11,953 nucleotides of DNA from contig JAKEHD010000334.1 in NCBI GenBank assembly GCA_022615215.1, positions 1-11,953 on the forward strand, in the 5' to 3' direction. Within the stretch, counting starts at the first letter, position 1. Each line of letters opens with the position of its first letter. A model generated the notes under the pieces. That model saw only the letters and a program-made list of their open reading frames with translations, was not told the origin of the DNA and ran no database searches. The stretch is from Blastocatellia bacterium (GTDB lineage Bacteria > Acidobacteriota > Blastocatellia > UBA7656). The position numbers were made by a program, and so were the translations under genes. Below are positions 5,826 to 11,953 of the stretch, piece by piece.

Positions 5826-7535
5826 GTGGCTCAACAAAAAATCTATGACGCAATAATCGTCGGGTCGGGCGCATCGGGCGGCATGGCCGCTAAAGAACTT
5901 ACCGAACGCGGAATGGAAGTCCTCGTCCTCGAAGCAGGCCCTCCCATCAATCCCCGGCGCGACCTCAGCATGCATCGCTGGCCTTACGAGTCTATGTATC
6001 GCGGCTACGGCCCTCCCGGCTGGCGCGCCGAGGAACAATGGATGCAGGACACGGCGGGCGAATTCAGCCGCCATTTCTATGTCAAGGACACTGAGCATCC
6101 TTACACGACAGAGCCGGGCAAACCATTCCTATGGGTGCGCGCTCGAATCGTCGGCGGCAAGACCCTGCATTGGGGCCGCATGTCTTATCGTTTGTCTGAA
6201 CTCGATTTCAAGGCGGCTTCCCACGACGGCTTCGGCGACGACTGGCCTGTCTCTTACAGCGATATGGCCCCTTACTACGACCGCGCGGAAGAGTTCATCG
6301 GCGTGAGCGGCTCGCGCGACGGTCTGCCGCAATTGCCCGACGGAAATTTCATGCCCGCCATGAATCTCACCTGCGGAGAGCACCTCTTGCGCAAGGGGGC
6401 AGAAAAGACCGGTCGCGCCGGAATCCCCATGCGGGTGGCTATGCTGACAGGCACGCCCAAACGCCACATGCGCGGGCGCGCGAAATGCCATTACTGCGGC
6501 AACTGCGGCGACGGCTGCGACATAGGCGCTATGTTCAACTCGCTCTCTTCGACGCTGCCTGTGGCACAGGCGACGGGCCGCATGACGCTGAGGCCCAATT
6601 CCATAGTGCGACATATAATCGTTGACACGAACACAGGCAAGGCCAAAGGCGTCGCATTCGTCGACCGTGTTACGCGCGAAGAGATAGAAGTCCTCGGCCG
6701 GGTGGTCGTGCTCGGCGCGTCAACGCTTGAGAGCACGCGCATACTCTTCAATTCGAAATCGCGTCAGCACCCGAAGGGGTTGGGCAATTCATCAGGCGTG
6801 CTCGGCCATTATCTGATGGACCATTTCGGCGGAATCGGAGCGGGCGGATATTTTCATGTTCTTGCGGGCCGCGATTCCGTCAATGAAGACGGCAAGGCGT
6901 CGGGCCTTTTGATACCGAGATTTCGCAACATCAGCAAAGAGACCAAGCAACAGAAGTTCATTCGCGGCTACGGGTTCGAGTGCGGCTCAGGCATGGGAAG
7001 GTATCCGGCCTTTGCCAAAAGCCCTGACCTCACGCCGGGCTTCGGCTCCGAGTTCAAAAAGCGTGTGCGCCATTACTACACCACGCCCGTCAGCATGACT
7101 ACGCGAGCGGAGATGTTGCCGAGGTTCGAGAACTACGCCGAGATAGACCCCGACGGCGTGGTCGATGCGTGGGGCATACCCGTGCTGAAGATGCACGCGG
7201 AGTATTCCGATAACGAGCGCGAGATGGCGCGCGACGCGGCCGAAACGAGCGTAGAGATATTGCGCGCGGCGGGCGCTGAGGTGGTCTGGTCCGGGGGACG
7301 TATGACCGCGCCCGGACGCATCATTCACGAACTCGGCACCGCGCGAATGGGCAACGACCCCAAGACTTCGGTCCTGAATAAATTCAATCAGAGTTGGGAC
7401 GTGAAGAATCTGTTCGTGGTCGACGGAGCTTCGTTCGTGACGTGCGCGAACCAGAACCCGACGCTGACGATACTTGCGCTGACCATGAGGGCATGCGAAT
7501 ACCTGGCCGACGAATACAAGCGCGGCAATCTGTGA
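5826..7535 (+). CDS. GMC family FAD-dependent oxidoreductase (four-Cys type)
   Basis: This encodes 569 residues from GTG. The FAD-binding Rossmann motif GSGASGG is at 13-19, with Glu36 (VLEAG) for the ADP ribose. VGGKTLHWGRMS (109-120) is the flavin-attachment/GMC signature region. A cysteine cluster, C-x2-C-x2-C-x3-C (221, 224, 227, 231), occurs in the variant shared with gluconate 2-dehydrogenase large subunits and related bacterial enzymes. The C-terminal GMC domain carries the expected catalytic pair: His501 in HELGTARMG and Asn544 in NPTLTIL. Members oxidise alcohol groups of sugars, polyols or lipids, usually passing electrons to a carrier rather than oxygen. No Tat or Sec signal is visible. 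The partner often found beside it, a gluconate 2-dehydrogenase subunit 3 type protein, is not in the window. The gene stands alone between two copies of one intergenic repeat. Confidence 0.95.
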   Translation: MAQQKIYDAIIVGSGASGGMAAKELTERGMEVLVLEAGPPINPRRDLSMHRWPYESMYRGYGPPGWRAEEQWMQDTAGEFSRHFYVKDTEHPYTTEPGKPFLWVRARIVGGKTLHWGRMSYRLSELDFKAASHDGFGDDWPVSYSDMAPYYDRAEEFIGVSGSRDGLPQLPDGNFMPAMNLTCGEHLLRKGAEKTGRAGIPMRVAMLTGTPKRHMRGRAKCHYCGNCGDGCDIGAMFNSLSSTLPVAQATGRMTLRPNSIVRHIIVDTNTGKAKGVAFVDRVTREEIEVLGRVVVLGASTLESTRILFNSKSRQHPKGLGNSSGVLGHYLMDHFGGIGAGGYFHVLAGRDSVNEDGKASGLLIPRFRNISKETKQQKFIRGYGFECGSGMGRYPAFAKSPDLTPGFGSEFKKRVRHYYTTPVSMTTRAEMLPRFENYAEIDPDGVVDAWGIPVLKMHAEYSDNEREMARDAAETSVEILRAAGAEVVWSGGRMTAPGRIIHELGTARMGNDPKTSVLNKFNQSWDVKNLFVVDGASFVTCANQNPTLTILALTMRACEYLADEYKRGNL

Positions 7536-7562
7536 AGAAGCGGAGCAGACGCGGAGACGGTT

Positions 7563-7578
7563 GACTCGACTACGAGTC
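7563..7578. terminator. Small hairpin after the GMC gene
   Basis: GACTCG (7563-7568) and CGAGTC (7573-7578) form a perfect 6-bp stem with a 4-nt loop, 27 bp after the GMC stop. There is no T-run, so its role as a terminator is tentative. Confidence 0.35.
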
Positions 7579-7581
7579 GGG

Positions 7582-7673
7582 GACGCGGGGACGCGGAGAT
7601 TAAAGCAACAGGTCCCCGCGTCGCCGGAGCGTAGCCGCTCCTATGTCGCCCCCTCGCCGCGTCGCCGAAGGGA
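7582..7673 (+). repeat. Dispersed hairpin repeat, copy 2, with nested insertion
   Basis: GACGCGGGGAC (7582-7592) pairs perfectly with GTCCCCGCGTC (7612-7622), with a 19-nt loop. The loop reads GCGGAGATTAAAGCAACAG, against GCGGGGATTCAACTAACAG in copy 1. The tail again has GTCGCCCC, CCGCGTC and CGAAGG. Relative to copy 1 it holds an extra 25 bp (7626-7650). The 3' edge of the repeat abuts the GGAGG used by the next gene. Confidence 0.8.
7620..7650. repeat. Nested mini-palindrome flanked by GTCGCC direct repeats
   Basis: The hairpin GGAGCG-TAGC-CGCTCC (7626-7641) plus TAT is bracketed by GTCGCC at 7620-7625 and 7645-7650. Copy 1 of the host repeat has a single GTCGCC and no palindrome. The arrangement looks like a small insertion with a 6-bp duplicated target. 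Confidence 0.6.
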
Positions 7674-7680
7674 GGGTTCG

Positions 7681-8286
7681 ATGATACTGAGGCAGAGAAA
7701 AACGAACGGGCAAAAACGCGCGGAGATGCGCCTGCACTCGATAGCCGGGTTGCTCAGAGGTCGCCACTTCAGCGGCAGCTTCGACGTTGCGGGCGCGAGT
7801 TACAAATTCGCTTACGCGCCTTCGAGGGCGGAGATCGTCGAAGGTAAATTGCAACTCGAAGGGCGGCTCACGATAACAGACCCGCAGGGCCGCCCGCGCG
7901 TGCGCGCTCCCGTGAAGGCAAAGCTTTTGAGCATGCAGGGAGGCATAGGCAGCGCGCCTCCGCGCCCTCCCGTAGCAGGCGCTCGAAGGCCGGATGAAGC
8001 GGCCGGACGATCGGATGGGCTTCCGATTATTGAAAGCACCGGCCCGCTCGCGTTTTGCGGCGTGATGTATTTTCATTTCGAACCCGTCAACGGCCCGGCG
8101 CTCGGTGTTGCGGCCGACCTCAGCCGGGTTCAATTGAATGCGCGGCTCGCTCCGACAGAACCCACAGGGCGCGAACTACATGGACTCTACAGCGCGATAG
8201 TAGACGCGCTTTACGGCGAGCAGGTAGACCGCCGCGCGGCCGATGCCCTGATCGGAGAGCTTAACAAGACGCTCACCGCCGGTTGA
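7681..8286 (+). CDS. Hypothetical protein, unknown function
   Basis: This encodes 201 residues from the ATG at 7681, which has GGAGG five bases upstream; the open frame continues to 7561 but that part overlaps the repeat. There is no signal peptide or membrane helix. The N terminus is basic (MILRQRKTNGQKRAEMRLHS). A beta-rich stretch follows at about 28-80 (SFDVAGASYKFAYAPSRAEIVEGKLQLEGRL in two parts), then a Pro/Arg/Gly-rich disordered linker at about 85-112. After another beta segment (LAFCGVMYFHFEP, 122-134), a helical C terminus runs GLYSAIVDALYGEQVDRRAADALIGELN. I do not recognise the family. Its stop is only 7 bp from the stop of the convergent Kelch-like gene. Confidence 0.75.
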   Translation: MILRQRKTNGQKRAEMRLHSIAGLLRGRHFSGSFDVAGASYKFAYAPSRAEIVEGKLQLEGRLTITDPQGRPRVRAPVKAKLLSMQGGIGSAPPRPPVAGARRPDEAAGRSDGLPIIESTGPLAFCGVMYFHFEPVNGPALGVAADLSRVQLNARLAPTEPTGRELHGLYSAIVDALYGEQVDRRAADALIGELNKTLTAG

Positions 8287-8293
8287 GCAAAAA

Positions 8294-9331
8294 TCATTCG
8301 AGCCAGGATTCGGAGCGAGAGGCGGAGCGTCTCGAATGTCTCGGAGCTGGAGCCATGTACCATACGTCCTGCGGATTGCTGTTCGACGATACTCCTGTCT
8401 TTCCACCCATAATCCAGAGTCTGTTATTCAACACGGCGGAAGACAAACCAGAGCGCGGAAACCATCCGGTATTGGCTGTAGCCTGTTTCCAATGAATACC
8501 GTCATCCGTATACCAGGCATCGTTTTTCCCAGACCCGCCCAGCACCCACATCTTGTCATCAAAAACCACGGCAGCAGGGCGCAGGCGTTTGCCCCATTCA
8601 GCATTTGAAGCAGCCTGTGTCCAGTTTACACCGTCGTCAGAGTACCAGACATCATTGTAGAGATTTTCGCCCGTGTGATCTCTTCCACCCAGTATCCAGA
8701 TTTTGCCTTTGAAAACCAGGGCCTGATGATCGCTGCGCTCAGACCATTTTGCGTGTTCGGTTGCTTTCGTCCATTGAATTCCATCCGGCGAATACCAGAC
8801 ATCATTTTTATTGCCCTGCTGATTGTTGCCGCCCATAATCCAGATCCTTCCGTCGAAAGCTACGCTCGGATGCCCGCGCCGCGCTTGCCAGGGTGCGCGC
8901 TCGGTCGCGCGTGTCCAGCCACGCCCATCAACCGAATACCAGATATCGTTTCTGAGCCGTTTATCCACGAATCCGCCTAGCACCCACATCTTATTGTCGA
9001 AAACCAGAGTGTTGCCTGAGAAGGTGCTGCCGGGCCATCCGGCATGACGTGTGGCGAGCGTCCAGTTCTTCCCATCTGTTGAGTAATGAACCGCTTCATC
9101 CTCAAAAGCCCATAGTCTGTCGTTAAAGGAGACAAGGTTGAGTACATAAACTTTTCCATTTCCCCAGCCGTAGTTGTCGGTCGCACGAACCCATTTATAT
9201 GAGGCCCCGGTTCTCTTCTTCAGCGAAGAGGCATTTTCAGCCGAACCGCGAGTAAAGGCTATGGAGCAAGTCGCCACCAGGATGGCTGATGCCGCGAGCG
9301 TGGTGATACGGGCGAGCAAAGTTCGTTTCAT
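8294..9331 (-). CDS. Secreted Kelch-like six-repeat beta-propeller protein
   Basis: This encodes 345 residues. The ATG at 9331 has GGAGG five bases upstream. The N terminus, MKRTLLARI plus a hydrophobic core to about residue 26, is a Sec signal. The rest consists of about 48-residue repeats with the pattern N-D-x-W-Y-S-x-D-G-x-x-W-T-x-A-T-x8-W...kxWxLGG. The Gly-Gly ends are at 119-120, 167-168, 215-216, 265-266 and 309-310. The W-x2-A-T elements start at 47, 90, 139, 187, 237 and 281, which gives six blades; the first (LWAFEDEA, 73-80) has lost its GG. Such propellers usually bind proteins or glycans outside the cytoplasm; no enzyme motif is visible. The short basic/Ser-rich tail after residue 328 is not part of a blade. 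Cys22 is not in a good lipobox. Monocistronic. Confidence 0.9.
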   Translation of the reverse strand: MKRTLLARITTLAASAILVATCSIAFTRGSAENASSLKKRTGASYKWVRATDNYGWGNGKVYVLNLVSFNDRLWAFEDEAVHYSTDGKNWTLATRHAGWPGSTFSGNTLVFDNKMWVLGGFVDKRLRNDIWYSVDGRGWTRATERAPWQARRGHPSVAFDGRIWIMGGNNQQGNKNDVWYSPDGIQWTKATEHAKWSERSDHQALVFKGKIWILGGRDHTGENLYNDVWYSDDGVNWTQAASNAEWGKRLRPAAVVFDDKMWVLGGSGKNDAWYTDDGIHWKQATANTGWFPRSGLSSAVLNNRLWIMGGKTGVSSNSNPQDVWYMAPAPRHSRRSASRSESWLE

Positions 9332-9440
9332 TTTATCCTCCCTCCGAAATCGGTTTGCGCTATCGAAATGTACTCGGCTTTTAGACGGAGGAGATTGTCA
9401 TTTTCTTCCTTACTTTTTCCCCGCACTCCTTGAAATCATC

Positions 9441-9465
9441 AATCGCATTTTCAGTAAATGCGATT
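9441..9465. promoter_or_regulatory. Perfect 10-bp inverted repeat between divergent genes
   Basis: AATCGCATTT (9441-9450) and AAATGCGATT (9456-9465) enclose TCAGT. It lies about 110 bp before the Kelch-like gene start and 90 bp before the methyltransferase start. No T-run follows, so it is not an obvious terminator; it could be an operator for either gene. Confidence 0.5.
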
Positions 9466-9537
9466 CTATGCCCCATGTCCTGACTGTGGCCTATTTCCGG
9501 CCTGATTTCAACAGGTTTTCTGATCCGCACATTCTTT

Positions 9538-9546
9538 TGATAAAAT
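9538..9546 (+). promoter_or_regulatory. Extended -10 promoter element of the restriction-modification operon
   Basis: TGATAAAAT has the TGn extension and 5 of 6 matches to TATAAT. The -35 region is poor, as is usual for extended -10 promoters. Transcription would begin near 9553, two or three bases before the methyltransferase ATG at 9556, giving an essentially leaderless mRNA. This agrees with the absence of a ribosome binding site there. Confidence 0.45.
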
Positions 9547-9555
9547 AGCGGCGCA

Positions 9556-10524
9556 ATGGACATAAATCCCACAACGGACCCTCTGTGGCAATACGAAATC
9601 GCGAGCGCCTTCCGTCCCGAGGCAGATGCGGTCATAGCGCCGGGCGCGTGCCTTGAGACTTTGCGCGCTCTTCCCCCTGGGTTTGCAAAACTCATAATCA
9701 CTTCGCCGCCTTATAATCTCGGCAAGGTTTATGAAAAGGCCACAGACCTCGAAGATTATCTCGAAGCCCTCAACCCGATAGTCAGTGAGCTTGTGCGTGT
9801 GCTTTCACCTGAAGGCTCGGTTTGCTGGCAGGTGGGCAACTACGTCGAGAAGGGAGAGGTCTTTCCTCTGGACATCTTCTATTATCCGTTCTTCAAGTCG
9901 CACGGGTTGAAGCTGCGAAATCGAATAGTCTGGCATTTCGAGCATGGCCTTCATGCATCGAAGCGATTCTCCGGCAGGTACGAGACGCTTTTATGGTTTA
10001 CGAAGAGCGACACATACACTTTCAATCTCGACAGCGTGCGCGTGCCCTCGAAGTATCCCGGTAAGACTTACTTCAAGGGCGAGAAGCGCGGCCAGCCTTC
10101 GGGCAATCCTCTCGGAAAAAACCCTTCCGATGTCTGGCGCATCGTGATTCAGGATTGGGAGACTTCGCTCTGGGAGATTCCCAATGTGAAGGCGAACCAT
10201 CCAGAAAAGACCATACACCCGTGCCAGTTTCCTATCGAGTTGGTCGAAAGATGCGTGCTGGCTTTGACCGATGAAGGCGACTGGGTTTTGGATCCATTCT
10301 CCGGCGTAGGGTCGGCAATGCTCGCGGCCTTGCGCCATAAGCGCCGCGCATTCGGTTGTGAAAAAGAAGAGGAGTACGTTCAAATAGCAAGACAGCGAAT
10401 TGCCGATCTCTACACAGGCAAGCTTCGCTATCGCCCGCTCGGCAAGCCTATATACCAGCCGACGGGCAGAGAGAAGGTCAGCCAAATTCCTATAGAATGG
10501 CTGAACAAAGAGACGGAATCATGA
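9556..10524 (+). CDS. Type II DNA methyltransferase, beta class, probably N4-cytosine
   Basis: This encodes 322 residues. The catalytic motif IV is TSPPYNLG (49-56); SPPY is typical of N4-cytosine enzymes, whereas N6-adenine enzymes usually have DPPY. Motif X-like EKTIHPCQFP is at 217-226, and the AdoMet-binding motif I, DPFSGVGS, at 246-253. The order IV...X...I is that of the beta class. The region between about 100 and 215 probably holds the target recognition part. The enzyme would protect host DNA against the endonuclease encoded directly downstream, whose start codon overlaps this stop (ATGA). M.BstYI and M.BglII, the partners of the related endonucleases, are N4-cytosine methylases from memory, which agrees with the motif. 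No ribosome binding site precedes the ATG; an extended -10 box lies so close that the transcript may be leaderless. Confidence 0.93.
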   Translation: MDINPTTDPLWQYEIASAFRPEADAVIAPGACLETLRALPPGFAKLIITSPPYNLGKVYEKATDLEDYLEALNPIVSELVRVLSPEGSVCWQVGNYVEKGEVFPLDIFYYPFFKSHGLKLRNRIVWHFEHGLHASKRFSGRYETLLWFTKSDTYTFNLDSVRVPSKYPGKTYFKGEKRGQPSGNPLGKNPSDVWRIVIQDWETSLWEIPNVKANHPEKTIHPCQFPIELVERCVLALTDEGDWVLDPFSGVGSAMLAALRHKRRAFGCEKEEEYVQIARQRIADLYTGKLRYRPLGKPIYQPTGREKVSQIPIEWLNKETES

Positions 10525-11090
10525 AGATAGCTGGAATTTATTCCTTCAAGGATGGCGAAGAGGAAATCACTAAAAATTATAGTATCTTGCTTACCGAGGT
10601 AAATGCCGTTATCAAGGCAGTCGATGCGTCTGTGCATAAAGTAAAAGTAAGCAAAGAGAAAACTATGACGGGTCGCGTGCTTTATAGCCCTCCTTCGATT
10701 AACAAGGCATTTAAAGCCGAGTTTAGTGCCAGGGATTGGACGCCCGTTCGAGTCGCCTGCGATTACCCAACAACGCACTTCGTTAAAGAGTACAAGATCA
10801 GATCAACGAACAAAGGCGCTTTCCGTGAGATGGATTTTGTGAAGGACAAGCTTGGCATTGAAGTTCAGTTCGGGAAGTATGCTTTTATGGTTTATAACGT
10901 TTGTGCCAAGATGACGATCTTTCGCAACCTCGGACACATAAACTGCGGGATTGAGATCGTGCCTGTGAAGGCATTTGCAGACGATATGTCGACAGGAGTT
11001 TCTTACTTCGAACAGTTCGTTTGGGATTTGGAGAATCGCGGAGCCGCAGACATAGACATCCCGGTTTTGATTCTCGGAATAGATGCTTGA
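10521..11090 (+). CDS. BstYI/BglII-like type II restriction endonuclease
   Basis: This encodes 189 residues from the ATG at 10521, which overlaps the methyltransferase stop (ATGA); an in-frame ATG at 10497 would add eight residues inside the methylase gene. The length is near that of BstYI (203). The segment EMDFVKDKLGIEVQFGKY (103-120) carries Asp105, Glu114 and Gln116. The D-x8-E-x-Q spacing is that of BglII Asp84, Glu93 and Gln95, which bind the metal in this PD-(D/E)xK nuclease branch. SKEKTMTGRVLYSP (44-57), INKAFK (60-65), GIEIVPVK (143-150) and MSTGVSYFE (156-164) also match BstYI as I remember it. The enzyme should cut double-stranded DNA at RGATCY, AGATCT or a close relative. Base composition is clearly AT-richer than neighbouring genes (22 G+C of 60 by hand count at 10561-10620), suggesting recent transfer. 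Expression is probably translationally coupled to the methylase. Confidence 0.92.
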   Translation: MKIAGIYSFKDGEEEITKNYSILLTEVNAVIKAVDASVHKVKVSKEKTMTGRVLYSPPSINKAFKAEFSARDWTPVRVACDYPTTHFVKEYKIRSTNKGAFREMDFVKDKLGIEVQFGKYAFMVYNVCAKMTIFRNLGHINCGIEIVPVKAFADDMSTGVSYFEQFVWDLENRGAADIDIPVLILGIDA

Positions 11091-11122
11091 AAGCTACAAC
11101 CGCATCCATACTCAAGTGAGAA

Positions 11123-11146
11123 CCGCAGCCGTTTGAAAGACTGCGG
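11123..11146. terminator. Hairpin between convergent genes
   Basis: CCGCAG (11123-11128) and CTGCGG (11141-11146) form a 6-bp stem with a 12-nt loop, about 33 bp after the endonuclease stop and 20 bp from the convergent TonB-type stop. There is no T-run, so this is only a plausible bidirectional terminator. Confidence 0.4.
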
Positions 11147-11166
11147 CCCTCATCGAATGTTGATCC

Positions 11167-11953
11167 TCATCTTAGATTGAACTCTATTTCGAGAGTGACC
11201 CAGTGAGCGACCGGACGACCGTCTTTCGTGGCCGGACGGAAGCGCATCTGCGAGGCTGCCTGTATGGCCTCTTCGGTCAAACCGGCAGACAATCCGCGAA
11301 TCACCCGGACTCGCTCGACCCGTCCGTCTTCGCCGACCAGAACCTGCGCCCTCACGGTGCCCTGCAATTTTTCATTGCGAGCTTCCTCCGTGTAGTTCGG
11401 CCGCGGCCGGTTCAGAAGTATAGGCTTCGAGTCGACTTGATCTACAACCCTCGTTCTTCGATTATTGCCGCCAGGACCGAATTCTTTGCCACCCTGACCA
11501 CCCTTTTCCCCTGGCCCGAAACCGGGTCCATCACCCGGTCCTATGCCGCCCTTTTTTCCGGTGCCGATTCCGCCGCCTGAGCCAAGACCGTCGGAGGGCG
11601 GGCCAGTCACGCCATCAGGAATGCCCGTCGGGAGCAGAGCGTCGCGCGTGACGTTATGAGTCGGGTCGCCGAGCAACCATTCCTGAGTCGGCAAAACAGG
11701 AGGCTTGAGTTGCGGTCTCGTGGTAGGGGCGATTAGCGGATCTTGATTTAAAAACGGATCCCTTTCTCCAAAGGTGGCAGGCAGTATCATTCCCCTGCCT
11801 CCACCGCCTCCGCCGCCTGCCCGCCGGTCGGACTCAGGCAAAGCGATATTCGGCGGACGAACCGGCGGAAGATGGATTATGAGTTTATCCTTTTCATCGA
11901 CTGTTGCGGCCGGCCTTGCGTTTATCGTCCAGAAAATCAGCACGGCCACGAAC
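11167..11953 (-). CDS. TonB-type energy transducer, C-terminal part (5' end outside window)
   Basis: The visible 262 residues or so open with a hydrophobic piece (VAVLIFWTINARP) that is probably the end of the N-terminal membrane helix; the start lies beyond 11953. The GTG at 11949 could open the frame but would cut the helix, so I treat the gene as partial. Next is a Gly run and a Pro-rich periplasmic linker, then a repetitive Gly-rich stretch (GGGIGTGKKGGIGPGDG and following). The last 80 residues or so are a TonB C-terminal domain (PF03544): PNYTEEARNEKLQGTVRAQV, EDGRVERVRVIRGLSAGLTEEAI, MRFRPATKDGRPVAHWV, and the final beta strand EIEFNLR. TonB couples the proton-motive force from ExbB/ExbD to outer-membrane receptors, so the host should be diderm. 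No partner gene is in view. Confidence 0.9.
   Translation of the reverse strand, partial: FVAVLIFWTINARPAATVDEKDKLIIHLPPVRPPNIALPESDRRAGGGGGGGRGMILPATFGERDPFLNQDPLIAPTTRPQLKPPVLPTQEWLLGDPTHNVTRDALLPTGIPDGVTGPPSDGLGSGGGIGTGKKGGIGPGDGPGFGPGEKGGQGGKEFGPGGNNRRTRVVDQVDSKPILLNRPRPNYTEEARNEKLQGTVRAQVLVGEDGRVERVRVIRGLSAGLTEEAIQAASQMRFRPATKDGRPVAHWVTLEIEFNLR

Noticed and set aside
6129..6614. Minus-strand frame inside the GMC gene
   Set aside because: Ala/His/Arg-rich shadow of the conserved FAD enzyme.
9266..9268. Lipoprotein signal at Cys22 of the Kelch-like protein
   Set aside because: Residues before Cys are V-A-T; the -1 Thr does not fit a normal lipobox, so a standard Sec signal is preferred.
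9174..9548. Plus-strand frame of 124 codons ahead of the methylase
   Set aside because: It covers the signal-peptide end of the Kelch-like gene and the palindrome region, with no ribosome binding site; unlikely to be a controller gene, as no helix-turn-helix pattern is seen.

Overview
The window reads as chromosomal DNA from a moderately GC-rich, environmental Gram-negative bacterium. I lean towards Acidobacteriota (Blastocatellia-like). The reasons are a Gfo/Idh/MocA oxidoreductase with a twin-arginine signal, a GMC oxidoreductase of the four-cysteine type, a TonB-type protein with a Gly/Pro-rich linker (implying an outer membrane), and many small GC-rich palindromic and tandem repeats between genes. 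The phylum is an inference, not something the sequence proves.

Layout. 1-278: non-coding, with a short tandem repeat. 279-860 (+): single-pass membrane protein with a coiled coil. 901-982: head-to-head palindromic repeat at a convergent junction. 1049-3243 (-): two-gene unit of a Tat-exported Gfo/Idh/MocA oxidoreductase followed by an amidohydrolase-fold protein that lacks the usual metal ligands. 3464-4884 (+): unknown membrane-associated protein followed by an AlkD-like DNA alkylation repair protein with its catalytic residues intact. 4956-5001: perfect 17-bp inverted repeat. 5098-5472 (-): small secreted Cys-containing protein. 5826-7535 (+): GMC oxidoreductase, flanked on both sides by copies of one intergenic repeat. 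7681-8286 (+): unknown protein. 8294-9331 (-): secreted six-repeat Kelch-like beta-propeller. 9556-11090 (+): compact type II restriction-modification system. 11167-11953 (-): 3' part of a TonB-type energy transducer, cut by the window edge.

The most notable system is the restriction-modification pair. A beta-class DNA methyltransferase (TSPPYN motif, probably N4-cytosine) overlaps by 4 bp (ATGA) a 189-residue BstYI/BglII-type endonuclease with the D-x8-E-V-Q active site. The predicted target is RGATCY or a close variant. The endonuclease gene is visibly more AT-rich than its neighbours, which suggests horizontal acquisition. A strong extended -10 element lies directly before the methyltransferase start, so its mRNA may be leaderless while the endonuclease is translated by coupling.

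The second theme is small repetitive elements. Two homologous hairpin repeats bracket the GMC gene and show a compensatory base-pair change; one carries a nested palindromic mini-insertion with a 6-bp target-like duplication. There is also a BIME-like pair of hairpins and several heptanucleotide tandem repeats.
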